DNA of 44,206 nucleotides from a virus: positions 1 through 44,206 of IMG/VR virus record IMGVR_UViG_3300037189_008026. One strand, written 5' to 3'. Under the pieces are notes generated by a model. The model was not told the origin of the DNA. It was given only the letters and a program-made list of their open reading frames with translations, and ran no database searches. The number at the start of each line of letters is the position of its first letter. Positions within the stretch are counted from its first letter, which is position 1. Shown here piece by piece: positions 13,841 to 22,000 of the stretch. The position numbers were made by a program, and so were the translations under genes.

Positions 13841-14857
13841 ATGATTAAACGTATAGGTTTCGCATGTAAGTGGATTGATCGCCCTGATCAAGTAGATGGT
13901 ATCAAGCCAACCGACGATTGTAAGCAATATAACACTGGCGCTACCACCATTACTTGGTTAAATAAACAAACAAAAGAAGTTGCTGAACAAAAACTATGGG
14001 ACCTAATGGTCCAAAACTTAGAAGCAACACGATTACTTGTTGAAAGGGTAGGCAAACAACATGAAAGACTCCGCATGGTTCGCCTTAGTAGCGACATTCT
14101 TCCTGCTTATACCCAATCTGATTGGAGTTATTTTTGGAGTAAACCTGACGTTGTTGAGTATCTTGAACGCAATTTCATCCTTATTGGTGATAGTGCTCGT
14201 GCAAGCAATACCCGTGTTTCTATGCATCCTGGTCAGTTTACTGTTCTTGCTAGTGATAATCCGGACATTGTTCGGAGAAGTATAGAGGAGTTTGAATATC
14301 ATGCAGATATGGTCAGGTACATGGGCTACGGTAAACAATTTCAAGACTTTAAAATTAATGTCCACATCTCGGGTAGAGCCGGTCCCGAAGGTATTCGAGC
14401 TGCCTACAAAAAACTTTCCCCTGAAGCAAGAAATTGCATCACAATTGAAAACGAGGAAATGAGCCATGGGTTATCTACTTGCTTGTCTCTTGGTGATCTT
14501 CTTCCTATCGTACTTGATATACATCATCACTGGATTAAAGAAGGTGAATACATCATGCCAAATGACCCAAAAGTACAGCAAGTACTTGACAGTTGGCGTG
14601 GTCTTCGCCCTACTATGCACTATAGTATTAGCAGGGAAGATGTGCTTGTTGATCACTGCACTCTAACTAAACCCAATCACGAAGCTCTTTTAGAGTCCGG
14701 ATACAAAAAACAAAAACTTAGGGCACACAGTAACTTCTATTGGAATAAGGAAGTTAATGATTGGGCATTGAGTTTTAATGATCAATTTGATATCATGTGC
14801 GAGAGCAAGGCTAAAAATTTAGCCAGCAAAGCTCTTTTTGATTATTCCAATACATGA
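13841..14857 (+). CDS. uvdE: UV damage endonuclease, UVDE/UvsE family
   Basis: 338 residues from the ATG at 13841, near the size of bacterial UvsE (about 300-340). These TIM-barrel, metal-dependent enzymes nick DNA 5' of UV photoproducts, starting an excision pathway independent of UvrABC. The start RIGFACKWI is typical. Metal-binding residues are present in order: His in SMHPGQF, His in INVHISG, Glu in TIENEE, the Asp and His of VLDIHHHW, and a His in TMHYS. The start is chosen for this N terminus and because the promoter occupies the upstream extension. It would repair sunlight damage in an aquatic phage, as T4 does with the unrelated DenV. Two hydrophobic out-of-frame ORFs inside it are judged shadows. 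It ends just before a terminator. Confidence 0.88.
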   Translation: MIKRIGFACKWIDRPDQVDGIKPTDDCKQYNTGATTITWLNKQTKEVAEQKLWDLMVQNLEATRLLVERVGKQHERLRMVRLSSDILPAYTQSDWSYFWSKPDVVEYLERNFILIGDSARASNTRVSMHPGQFTVLASDNPDIVRRSIEEFEYHADMVRYMGYGKQFQDFKINVHISGRAGPEGIRAAYKKLSPEARNCITIENEEMSHGLSTCLSLGDLLPIVLDIHHHWIKEGEYIMPNDPKVQQVLDSWRGLRPTMHYSISREDVLVDHCTLTKPNHEALLESGYKKQKLRAHSNFYWNKEVNDWALSFNDQFDIMCESKAKNLASKALFDYSNT

Positions 14858-14880
14858 TCACGTGATTAAGCAATCACACA

Positions 14881-14906
14881 AAAACCCGCACTAGGCGGGT
14901 TTTTTG
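14881..14906. terminator. Bidirectional rho-independent terminator
   Basis: CCCGC (14885-14889), loop ACTAG, GCGGG (14895-14899), followed by seven T (14900-14906) and preceded by an A-run, so it works on both strands. It separates uvdE from the convergent histone-like gene. A smaller hairpin GTGATT-aagc-AATCAC lies just upstream at 14862-14877. Confidence 0.85.
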
Positions 14907-14931
14907 TTGCCAAGAAGATTATAACTGATAG

Positions 14932-15210
14932 TTACGAAGTCTTCTTAGGCGCCCTAGGTTTAGTACCAACTTTCTTTACAGCTGGTGCTTTTGCTGGGGC
15001 TTTTGGTTTTGGAGCTGCCTTAGGTTTTGCAGGTGCCTTAGCTTTAGCGGGAGCCTTTTTAGTTGCTGGCGCTTTTTTAGCTGGGACAATTGATTCAACC
15101 ACAGCCTGAGTTGCTTGTTCTGCAACAGGTGCGGGTGTTTCAACTTTATAAGGAACTTCTGCTGTTACTGGCTTCTCTGAACCAAATAATGATTTTAGAA
15201 ATTTAATCAT
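14932..15210 (-). CDS. Histone-H1-like Ala/Lys/Pro-rich protein, 92 aa
   Basis: Minus-strand gene with an AAGGAGATTAAATT ribosome site before its ATG. Residues 1-11 (MIKFLKSLFGS) form a short amphipathic helix, 12-42 are mixed and partly acidic, and 43-92 are low-complexity AKKAPA / PAKAKAPAKPKA repeats closing with KPRAPKKTS. This composition matches eukaryotic H1 tails and bacterial HU-tail/AlgP-type proteins that bind DNA through lysines. It could condense DNA or compete with host nucleoid proteins, which is inference. The N-terminal amphipathic helix would also fit membrane contact. It is isolated on this strand between two plus operons and ends at the bidirectional terminator. No clear promoter was found upstream. 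Confidence 0.7.
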   Translation of the reverse strand: MIKFLKSLFGSEKPVTAEVPYKVETPAPVAEQATQAVVESIVPAKKAPATKKAPAKAKAPAKPKAAPKPKAPAKAPAVKKVGTKPRAPKKTS

Positions 15211-15303
15211 AATTTAATCTCCTTGTATTTTAATTATGCCTACAGATTGTTCGATAAATAAAATTGTGAAAGCATTGAAACAAAATATGCAGTTATAATA
15301 CAG

Positions 15304-15332
15304 TTGACTTAATGAGATATTGGTGCTACAAT
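15304..15332 (+). promoter_or_regulatory. Sigma70-like promoter of the Fe-S assembly operon
   Basis: TTGACT (15304-15309), 17 bp, TACAAT (15327-15332). It is the only good promoter between the minus-strand histone-like gene and sufC, whose ATG is at 15380. No Fur- or IscR-like operator was recognised by eye. The host-like form implies early or middle expression, unlike the fibre genes that follow. Confidence 0.7.
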
Positions 15333-15379
15333 AATGAATGTGGGCCACGAACTACAATAACAATAAGGTTCAATTAGTT

Positions 15380-16105
15380 ATGTTAAAAATTACAAATCTC
15401 TCCGTCAATTACGACGTTATTCCAATTTTGGAAGATATCAATTTAGAAATCAACGAAGGCGAAATTCACGCTATTCTAGGACCAACAGGATCTGGAAAAA
15501 GTTCCTTGGCAAGTACAATAGCTGGTAAAACAGACCTCAGTGTTGTTAAAGGAAAAATAAACTTTAAAAGAAAATCTTTGAACAGTTTAAATCCAAATGA
15601 AAGAAGTAAGTTAGGAATTTTTACAACCTTTCAAGAACCTCCTGAAATTAATGGGATCACAAATTTAAATTTAACCAGACAAATTTTAAATGCTCGTAAT
15701 GACAAAAGATCATCAACTGACATTATTAATGATTACAAAAGTTTAATAAAACAATTTGATCTAGGAAGCGAATGGTCCAATCGAGATTATAACGTAGGAG
15801 CAAGTGCAGGCGAAAAAAAGAAAAATGAAATTGTACAGTTACACATGCTCAATCCATCTCTTACAATTTTAGACGATATTGACAGTGGTTTAGACTTAGA
15901 CACACTAACCGAAGTATTTAAAAGTTTAAAAACTTTCCTATCACAAAAAGGAAAGGCAGCTATCATTATCACACATCAACCAACGATCCTTGAAGCAATC
16001 GAGCCCACCCATGTGCATGTTATCATAGATGGAAGAATCGTAGAGTCAGGTGATAAGAAACTAATTAAAAGGATCATTTCAAATGGCTATCGAGAGTTTT
16101 CTTAA
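15380..16105 (+). CDS. sufC: SufC-like Fe-S assembly ABC ATPase with altered catalytic motifs
   Basis: 241 residues from the ATG at 15380 (MLKITNLSV, typical SufC start); the upstream start at 15338 adds an unrelated Asn-rich tail. SufC is the cytosolic ATPase of the SufBCD scaffold. Visible: Walker A GPTGSGKS (34-41), Q-loop FTTFQEPPE with Gln85, an ABC signature ASAGEKKKNE (141-150) where SufC usually has FSGGEKKRNE, Walker B LTILDD followed by IDSGLD, and the switch His199 in IITHQ. The catalytic Glu after the Walker B Asp is Asp166. The 17-residue agreement around GEKKKNE and IDSGLD makes SufC much likelier than a transporter ATPase. The first signature Gly and the Glu are altered, so activity may be slow. 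sufD overlaps its 3' end by 23 bases. Confidence 0.88.
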   Translation: MLKITNLSVNYDVIPILEDINLEINEGEIHAILGPTGSGKSSLASTIAGKTDLSVVKGKINFKRKSLNSLNPNERSKLGIFTTFQEPPEINGITNLNLTRQILNARNDKRSSTDIINDYKSLIKQFDLGSEWSNRDYNVGASAGEKKKNEIVQLHMLNPSLTILDDIDSGLDLDTLTEVFKSLKTFLSQKGKAAIIITHQPTILEAIEPTHVHVIIDGRIVESGDKKLIKRIISNGYREFS

Positions 16106-16907
16106 AGTTGATTCACAAGACCCAGATTGGTCAAACAGTCCCACTCAGTACTTTGGTAAAAAATTTAAGGTCATTGATGCAAATTGCTTAATGATAAAAG
16201 AAAATACTGATGACTTAATGGTTCTACGTATGAACCCAACTGAGTCAGATTTGCTGTGTAAAAATTTGCAAGTTCTTGGAAAAGATAGTAGTAGATTAGA
16301 TTTGTTTATTTTATGTGACGGATCTAAAAATACTCAACAGGTTTTTATTTACAATGTAACTGCTGAGCCAGATTCAATTATTAATATTGGAATTTTTGTT
16401 AAGGACGGAAAACTTAATAAGCATATTTTTGAATGTGAACTTTATGAGAATTCTGTTATTAACATTTTTGGTCTTGCAGAAAACGAAGTTGGTGGCAGTA
16501 GTGAAATCATAAGCAAAGTTTACCATGCAGGTCCTTGTGCAGAGAGCAACACATTTGTAAACAGTATTGCTGGAAAAAATAGTCGAACTGTTTTTCAAGG
16601 CATTGTCAAAATTGAAGAAGACATGATAGACAGTGTTGCCAGTGTAACTAACACTAGTATTACATGTGATGAAACTGCCCAAGCATTTAGTACTCCGCAA
16701 ATGATAATTGATTGTGGACAAGTGAGAGCATATCATAACTGTGAAGTCAACACTGTTGACGAAAATAACATATGGTATTTAGAAAGCAGGGGAATTGATA
16801 GAAGTAGTGCTGAAACTCTATTAAAAACGTTGCATCAAGATAGTGTGTTGGACCTTGTTGAATATCAAGACATTAGAGATGAACTCAAAGATTTTTTCCA
16901 AAGTTAA
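16083..16907 (+). CDS. sufD: SufD-like Fe-S scaffold component, short form
   Basis: 274 residues, much shorter than E. coli SufD (423). The C-terminal two-thirds match the SufBD beta-helix core: HAGPCAESNTFVNSIAG, a segment SRTVFQGIVKIEED, then AFSTPQMIIDCGQVRAYHNC and the closing IWYLESRGIDRSSAETLL. The last motif (SRGI) is more SufD-like than SufB-like. SufD's SHG motif, whose His matters for cluster formation in E. coli, is here YHNC (His218, Cys220). The N-terminal helical domain is largely missing. SufD normally pairs with SufB and SufC; no SufB is in the window, so it would form a homodimer or pair with host SufB. Overlaps with sufC and sufS show tight coupling. Confidence 0.8.
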   Translation: MAIESFLKVDSQDPDWSNSPTQYFGKKFKVIDANCLMIKENTDDLMVLRMNPTESDLLCKNLQVLGKDSSRLDLFILCDGSKNTQQVFIYNVTAEPDSIINIGIFVKDGKLNKHIFECELYENSVINIFGLAENEVGGSSEIISKVYHAGPCAESNTFVNSIAGKNSRTVFQGIVKIEEDMIDSVASVTNTSITCDETAQAFSTPQMIIDCGQVRAYHNCEVNTVDENNIWYLESRGIDRSSAETLLKTLHQDSVLDLVEYQDIRDELKDFFQS

Positions 16908-18027
16908 AAGCGATTTTACTTTACCAGACAAAACATACTTAAACAGTGCATCACAAACTTTAATTCCTAATCAAGTAAAAAATTCCTACCTTGATATTTG
17001 TAATAAAATTGATGCAAGGAAAGAGTATGAAAATGTTAGACAAAAAGTAAAACTACTAATTAATTCTAAAAAAGATAATGAAGTAGTTTTTACTCAAGGC
17101 AACAATCATAGCATTAATATGATTGCCAAAAGTATTTGTCATAAATGGCATTCAAATGATTGTGTAATTGTTCCTGAAAGTGAGCATCATGCCAATTTAC
17201 TCATTTGGCAATACATGTCAATTGAATACGGTTTTAGATTTGAAACTGTAAATGTTATCAAAGACGGCAGCATGGATCTTGGTCATCTTGAAGACTTGCT
17301 AGACAGTTGTGATGGTAAAATATTGTTCAGCATGAGTCACATATCCAACAGCATTGGATATGTACAGCCTGTTAAGAGTATTTTTGACAAGGTTAAAGAG
17401 TATGACGGAATAACTCTACTAGATGCAAGTTTGAGCATTGGTAGAGAATTGATAGATGTGCAAGAGTTTAATATTGATTTTCTAACATTTACTGGTCATA
17501 AATTTTATGGTCCAACTGGTGTTGGTATATTATATGGCAAGCAAAAATATTTAGACAAGTTAGAGCCTACTATATTAGGCGACAGTAATAGCACATTATT
17601 ACCATGGAAATTAGAAATTGGTAAACCTAATATTGCAAGTGTAGTTATGTTAGGTTCAGCAATTGATTGGTTTACATCATATGATTTAGAAAGTTTTCAT
17701 ACCTACGATAAACTTATGAATGCAAATTTTCAAATGATGTTAAATGAATTAGACTTTGTAGAAATATTTCATCCTGGTTATTATAAGGGAGGATTAATTG
17801 GATTTAATCTACATGGACACCATCCTGCGTATGTGGGTGAATTTTTGTCTAATGAAGGTATTGTATTAAAATATGGACATTTGAATGCAAGACCTATTGT
17901 AGAAGAAAAGTTCCCAAATGGTATACTTAGATTAAGTTGGGCCTGCTATAATACTAAAGAAGACGTTGAACAATTAAGGCAAGGACTTATAAAATTCTAC
18001 GATAAATATAGTTCTAAAAGGACATAA
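16879..18027 (+). CDS. sufS: SufS-like class V aminotransferase fold protein, catalytic Cys apparently lost
   Basis: 382 residues from the ATG at 16879. SufS removes sulphur from cysteine through PLP and passes it on from an active-site Cys. The fold is clear: TYLNSASQTLIP start, EHHANLLIWQ (His103/104), FTGHKFYGPTGVGILYG with the PLP Lys208, and RLSWACYNTKEDV at the end. Three departures stand out. The loop that is GHHC in SufS reads KYGHLNARPI, so Asn336 replaces the catalytic Cys. The VDGAQ motif is LDASL, losing the PLP-contacting Gln. The NVHRGxH segment after the first helix is missing. A Cys at 356 lies two residues from where a helix usually begins, not at the loop. It may not be a normal desulfurase; it could deliver sulphur differently, act as a regulator, or do other PLP chemistry. 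Confidence 0.82.
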   Translation: MNSKIFSKVKSDFTLPDKTYLNSASQTLIPNQVKNSYLDICNKIDARKEYENVRQKVKLLINSKKDNEVVFTQGNNHSINMIAKSICHKWHSNDCVIVPESEHHANLLIWQYMSIEYGFRFETVNVIKDGSMDLGHLEDLLDSCDGKILFSMSHISNSIGYVQPVKSIFDKVKEYDGITLLDASLSIGRELIDVQEFNIDFLTFTGHKFYGPTGVGILYGKQKYLDKLEPTILGDSNSTLLPWKLEIGKPNIASVVMLGSAIDWFTSYDLESFHTYDKLMNANFQMMLNELDFVEIFHPGYYKGGLIGFNLHGHHPAYVGEFLSNEGIVLKYGHLNARPIVEEKFPNGILRLSWACYNTKEDVEQLRQGLIKFYDKYSSKRT

Positions 18028-18030
18028 AAT

Positions 18031-18420
18031 ATGGCTTATTCTTCACAAGTAATTGATCATTATGAAAACCCTAGAAACGTAGGTTCATTTGATAAAAATG
18101 ATAATGATGTTGGAACTGGTATGGTTGGAGCTCCTGCTTGTGGTGACGTTATGAAATTGCAAATTAAAGTTAATGAACAAGGTATTATTGAAGATGCAAA
18201 GTTTAAAACTTATGGGTGTGGTAGTGCTATTGCTAGTTCTAGTCTTGTCACCGAGTGGCTCAAGGGCAAGAACTTGGATGAGGCACAAGCCATTAAGAAC
18301 TCAGATATCGCTACTGAACTTGCGTTACCGCCCGTTAAGATTCACTGTTCAATATTAGCAGAAGATGCTATCAAAGCCGCAGTAGCAGATTATAAAGCTA
18401 AACATGATAACACTATCTGA
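18031..18420 (+). CDS. iscU: IscU-type Fe-S cluster scaffold
   Basis: 129 residues, full length for IscU. This protein builds a [2Fe-2S] cluster from sulphur supplied by a desulfurase and passes it on with HscA/HscB. All conserved ligands are present: Cys37 with Asp39 in GAPACGDVM, Cys63 in [10 protein letters not shown], and His105/Cys106 in [12 protein letters not shown]. The LPPVK motif (99-103) that binds HscA is intact, so it could engage host chaperones. SufU-type proteins have a longer insert and lack LPPVK, so this is IscU proper, not SufU, even though it follows suf genes. The start ATG lies 3 bases after sufS, and iscA overlaps its end by 17 bases. Confidence 0.93.
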   Translation: MAYSSQVIDHYENPRNVGSFDKNDNDVGTGMVGAPACGDVMKLQIKVNEQGIIEDAKFKTYGCGSAIASSSLVTEWLKGKNLDEAQAIKNSDIATELALPPVKIHCSILAEDAIKAAVADYKAKHDNTI

Positions 18421-18724
18421 ACAAGCTGCCAATAGGGTAAAAGCAACTCTAGAAAAGCGTGGTAAAGGACTAGGGATTAGATTAGGGGTCAAAACTACAG
18501 GTTGTAGTGGCATGGCCTATATGATAGAATTTGTAGATACTCCTACCACTGATGATATGAGCTTTGTTAGTTACGGAGTTCATGTGTTTGTAGATCCAAA
18601 AAGTTTAGCATACCTTGATGGTGTACAAGTGGAATGGGTTAAGAAAGGTCTTAATGAAGGCTTTGATTTTACCAATCCTAACGAACGTGATCGTTGTGGT
18701 TGCGGGGAAAGTTTTAGAGTTTAA
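18404..18724 (+). CDS. iscA: A-type Fe-S carrier, IscA/SufA family
   Basis: 106 residues, standard for IscA. A-type carriers accept clusters from IscU or SufBCD and hand them to apo-proteins. The three conserved Cys are at 34 (TTGCSGMAY) and 98 and 100 (RCGCGESF), and the PxxxxRCGCG ending is canonical. IscA, SufA and ErpA cannot be separated with certainty by eye; the [14 protein letters not shown] ending is closest to IscA. The gene overlaps iscU by 17 bases and ends tail-to-tail with the zinc-ribbon gene, sharing 4 bases. It completes the five-gene Fe-S operon. Confidence 0.92.
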   Translation: MITLSEQAANRVKATLEKRGKGLGIRLGVKTTGCSGMAYMIEFVDTPTTDDMSFVSYGVHVFVDPKSLAYLDGVQVEWVKKGLNEGFDFTNPNERDRCGCGESFRV

Positions 18725-19008
18725 ATCTTTCCAATTGGCAAAGTACTGCTAACTGGCATATCCCATATTTTTCTTTTAGTAATGCCCATTCGTTGGGCAA
18801 ATTTTTTGACGTCACAATCACCACATACGTGGAAATATTTGTTGCTGAGTCTTTTGGGATCTATTTTAGCATGATCTCTTGTAAAATCCTTGTCGCAATT
18901 GTCACAGCGAAACACATTGATTGTTTTTGTTCTAGTATACTGGTGTTCTTTTCCCAGTTTACTGCTTCGAACATACTTGGAAATTTCTTTAAAAGATCTT
19001 ATGAACAT
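18721..19008 (-). CDS. Zinc-ribbon protein, 95 aa
   Basis: Minus-strand gene between the Fe-S operon and the giant fibre. Residues 34-67 hold two CxxC knuckles, [10 protein letters not shown] and HVCGDCD, about 26 residues apart, typical of a treble-clef/zinc-ribbon fold. A conserved ending ([18 protein letters not shown]) is shared with small proteins lying among structural genes of aquatic T4-like phages, as I recall. It might bind DNA or be an HNH-like remnant, but the HNH His/Asn are absent. The same Cys could hold Fe-S rather than Zn, noteworthy next to an Fe-S operon but unproven. Coding ends overlap iscA by 4 bases. Confidence 0.7.
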   Translation of the reverse strand: MFIRSFKEISKYVRSSKLGKEHQYTRTKTINVFRCDNCDKDFTRDHAKIDPKRLSNKYFHVCGDCDVKKFAQRMGITKRKIWDMPVSSTLPIGKI

Positions 19009-19041
19009 GCCATTATTTACATTAAGTTTATAAAACTATAA

Positions 19042-19049
19042 GGTAAATA
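19042..19049 (+). promoter_or_regulatory. Candidate late-type box before the giant fibre gene
   Basis: GGTAAATA lies 40 bases before the ATG at 19090. It partly fits the TATAAATA late consensus but the spacing is longer than for the three other candidate boxes (18-19 bases). A GTAAATAA also faces the opposite way at 19013-19020, just upstream of the zinc-ribbon gene. Weak on its own. Confidence 0.3.
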
Positions 19050-19089
19050 AAGTGGACAGTTGGTATATCACCCAAATTTGGAGTTAATA

Positions 19090-22000
19090 ATGGCAAGAAA
19101 AGACGTTAATATTGGTTTAACAGGTAACGATGGAACAGGTGACAGCATACGTGATGCGTTTTCCAAAGTTAATGCAAATTTCCAAGAACTTTACGCTAGT
19201 CAAGGTCTAGAGGCCGGACTAACATTTGATAACTTAGTTGACGTTATCAAACCACTTAGACCTAACACAGTTTTAGGCTTAGACAGCTTAGGAAAAACTA
19301 TTGTTAGTAGAGATTTAGAAGCGGCTGTTGGTATTAGTATTGACACCGTCAGTGATCCGTCTAAGATAATCTTTAGTATTGCCAACGTTCAAATTAGACA
19401 AGACCCAACACCAACACTGTCAAACGTACTAGATGGAAGTGGGTTCAAACTAAGTTTCATTGGTGATCCAGAAAATGACCAAGATGCTGTTACTAGAAAA
19501 TGGGTATACCAAAATTTCTTAAACAGAGATAACATTGACAAGTTAGGTACATTTGACCTAGCCGCTGGCAGTGTCATGCGTCAAAATTTCAAGATCAGTC
19601 CAACTCCAGATAACGGCAATATTAATGCTGGTACAAAAATTATTAATGTTTTTGGTTCAGATGGCGTTACACCAAAAACTGATGTTCAGTTAAAGTTTCA
19701 AGCAACACACCCTGCTCATGCAACTCGAAAAGATTATGTAGATACCAAGCTGTCATTACAAGGTACTGAGACATTAGATCCAGCAACTGGCTTTGTAAAC
19801 AAAGGCATGGGTGTGATGACAGGTCCATTGATTTTAAATGATCACCCTGGACAGTATGTTGAAATTGATAGGAAGCCAGATGGCACACTGTTCGTACAAG
19901 AAGATTATAGAGCAGCCACAAGAGGGTATGTTGATTCCAAAACGTATTCTGCCGCAGGTAACATATTTGTCAGTACAAAAGGTAATGACGACATGTGGGA
20001 TTTTGACAACAATCGTCCAAATCCCATTTATGGATATCCTGAGGAAGAAATTGGACGTAGTTGGAGTAAAGCATTTAAATCAGTAAATGCCGCGTGTCGT
20101 TATGCAACACGAATTATAGATGCTGTTGAATTACAAAATATTCCATATCAAGTTACTCCACAACAAATTTCACGTTGGGCTCCTCCATTTACAACGCCAA
20201 TTACAAGTCCAAGAACTCGTGTGCGTGTTAGCTTACAAAATCACGGATTCAAAGATGGAGACTACGTTTTAGTTAGCGGAGCTATCTTAGGATCTTTAGA
20301 CACAAGAAATTTAAACGGTATTCACAGAGTTAATGCGTTAGATGTTAACAATTTTGAATTAAATTTAAAATCACTGGTAACATGGCCAAATCCAGAAGTT
20401 GCACCTGGCGGCACTATTAGTATTTCGTTGGCTAATAAAAAGGACGGTCCTTACAGTGAAATTTCTAAGGTTGACTTTGGCTTTAGAGGATTCTTTGTAC
20501 CAAAACCTGAAATTACTATTATGGTTGAATCAGGAGTTTACTTTGAAGAAGCTCCTATGTTTGTTCCACCAAACTGTGCTATTAAGGGCGATGAATTTAG
20601 ACGTACTTTAATTAAACCAAAGCCAGGACCAGTTAATCCTGATAATCAGCTTACTAAATTTGTTCGTGGTGATAGAAGTCAAAGTGCTACCTTTTGGTAT
20701 AACTCACACTACTACAATCAATTGTCAAGATCAGTTGGAACCACTAACGTGGTTGGTAGTACAAAATTAGAAATTAAAAATAGTCCTTATAGACCAAAGA
20801 GTGGTATGCGATTTATTGTGGGTACTCTTGGTGGTATACCAAACGTATATCGAGTTGGACGTGAAGTTAACATTGTTTACAAAGAACCAAATCCAGATTT
20901 AAATATTGCTCCTGGAACATATATCATGGACATCGTTGATGACAACGGTGATCCAAAACCATTGGCAACTGGTATTCCAGATTCAACAACTATAGAATTC
21001 TTGTTAGACCACGAACACTGTGATGCCATGCTTGTTGCTGATGCATTCCAGTTGCGTAATATAACAGTTATAGGATTTAAGGGCTTTGCTATGGCCTTTG
21101 ATCCTAAGAGACAAATTAAAACACGTTCTCCTTATGCTCAAGTTGGCGCTGTATTTGCTGGAGAAGGTGGTGGTGGTCAGTTGGTTGACGGTATGTCTGG
21201 TAACCAAGTATGTTATGTATTAGACACTAGTTATACTGATCCGTTTACTGGAACACAAGGTTCTAGTGGACTTAAAATGACTGTTACTGGATTAGTACGT
21301 ACTCCTGAAACTCCAAATACATTTTTCTTGGCTAAGAAAAAATATGTCATTATCGATTCCACAACTCCAGATTCCAACGGTACTGCTACATTAACTTTAA
21401 GTACTACAACTCCAATTGAAGTTGATGATACTTATTTGCCTGCAGGTTTTATTCCAAACGGTTCTCAAATTTTAATTGAAACTGCTGGTAACCGATCAAT
21501 GTTGTCTAACGACTTTACCATGATTAACGATTTAGGTTATGGTCTTGTGTGTGAAAATAACGGTGTTGCAGAAGCAGTTAGTCAATTTACATACTATTGC
21601 CGTGCCAGCTATTTGTCTAGATCAGGTGGACAAATTCGTTCGGTAACAGGATCAAGTTGCTATGGTATTATTGGTTTACAATCTGAAGGTAGCGATCCTA
21701 ACGAAGCTATTCAGATTGGTAGAATTAAAACTGACATTGGTAACATCATGCAGGTTTACATTGATGATCCTAGTGCAGATGGCAACCAAGGTGCCGTAAG
21801 TTTGGTAATGGGAGGTTTGGCAAGTAAGCCTATAAGAAACTCTACATTCAAATTAACCAAACACGAAATCATTATTAAAAATATTGCTCGAGCAAGATTG
21901 AGTGGTGGTACACTAACAACTGGGCCGCTAGTTGTAACAACATATTATCCTCATCCTTTCTCAACTGGAGAGAGTGTACAAATGACCAGTGTGAGAGGAT

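Noticed and set aside
14061-14666. Two hydrophobic ORFs (74 and 66 codons, same frame) inside uvdE that could be overprinted membrane proteins
   Set aside because: Both lie in another frame of a well-conserved enzyme gene. Hydrophobic strings arise naturally where T is at the second codon position, the ribosome sites are poor, and the two do not join into one protein.
15253-15260. GATAAATA, a possible late promoter box before sufC
   Set aside because: It is 119 bases from the sufC start, and a clear sigma70-type promoter lies between.
19060-19089. Alternative TTG start for the giant fibre at 19060
   Set aside because: It adds ten residues not shared with the family start, and a GGAG site fits the ATG at 19090 instead.
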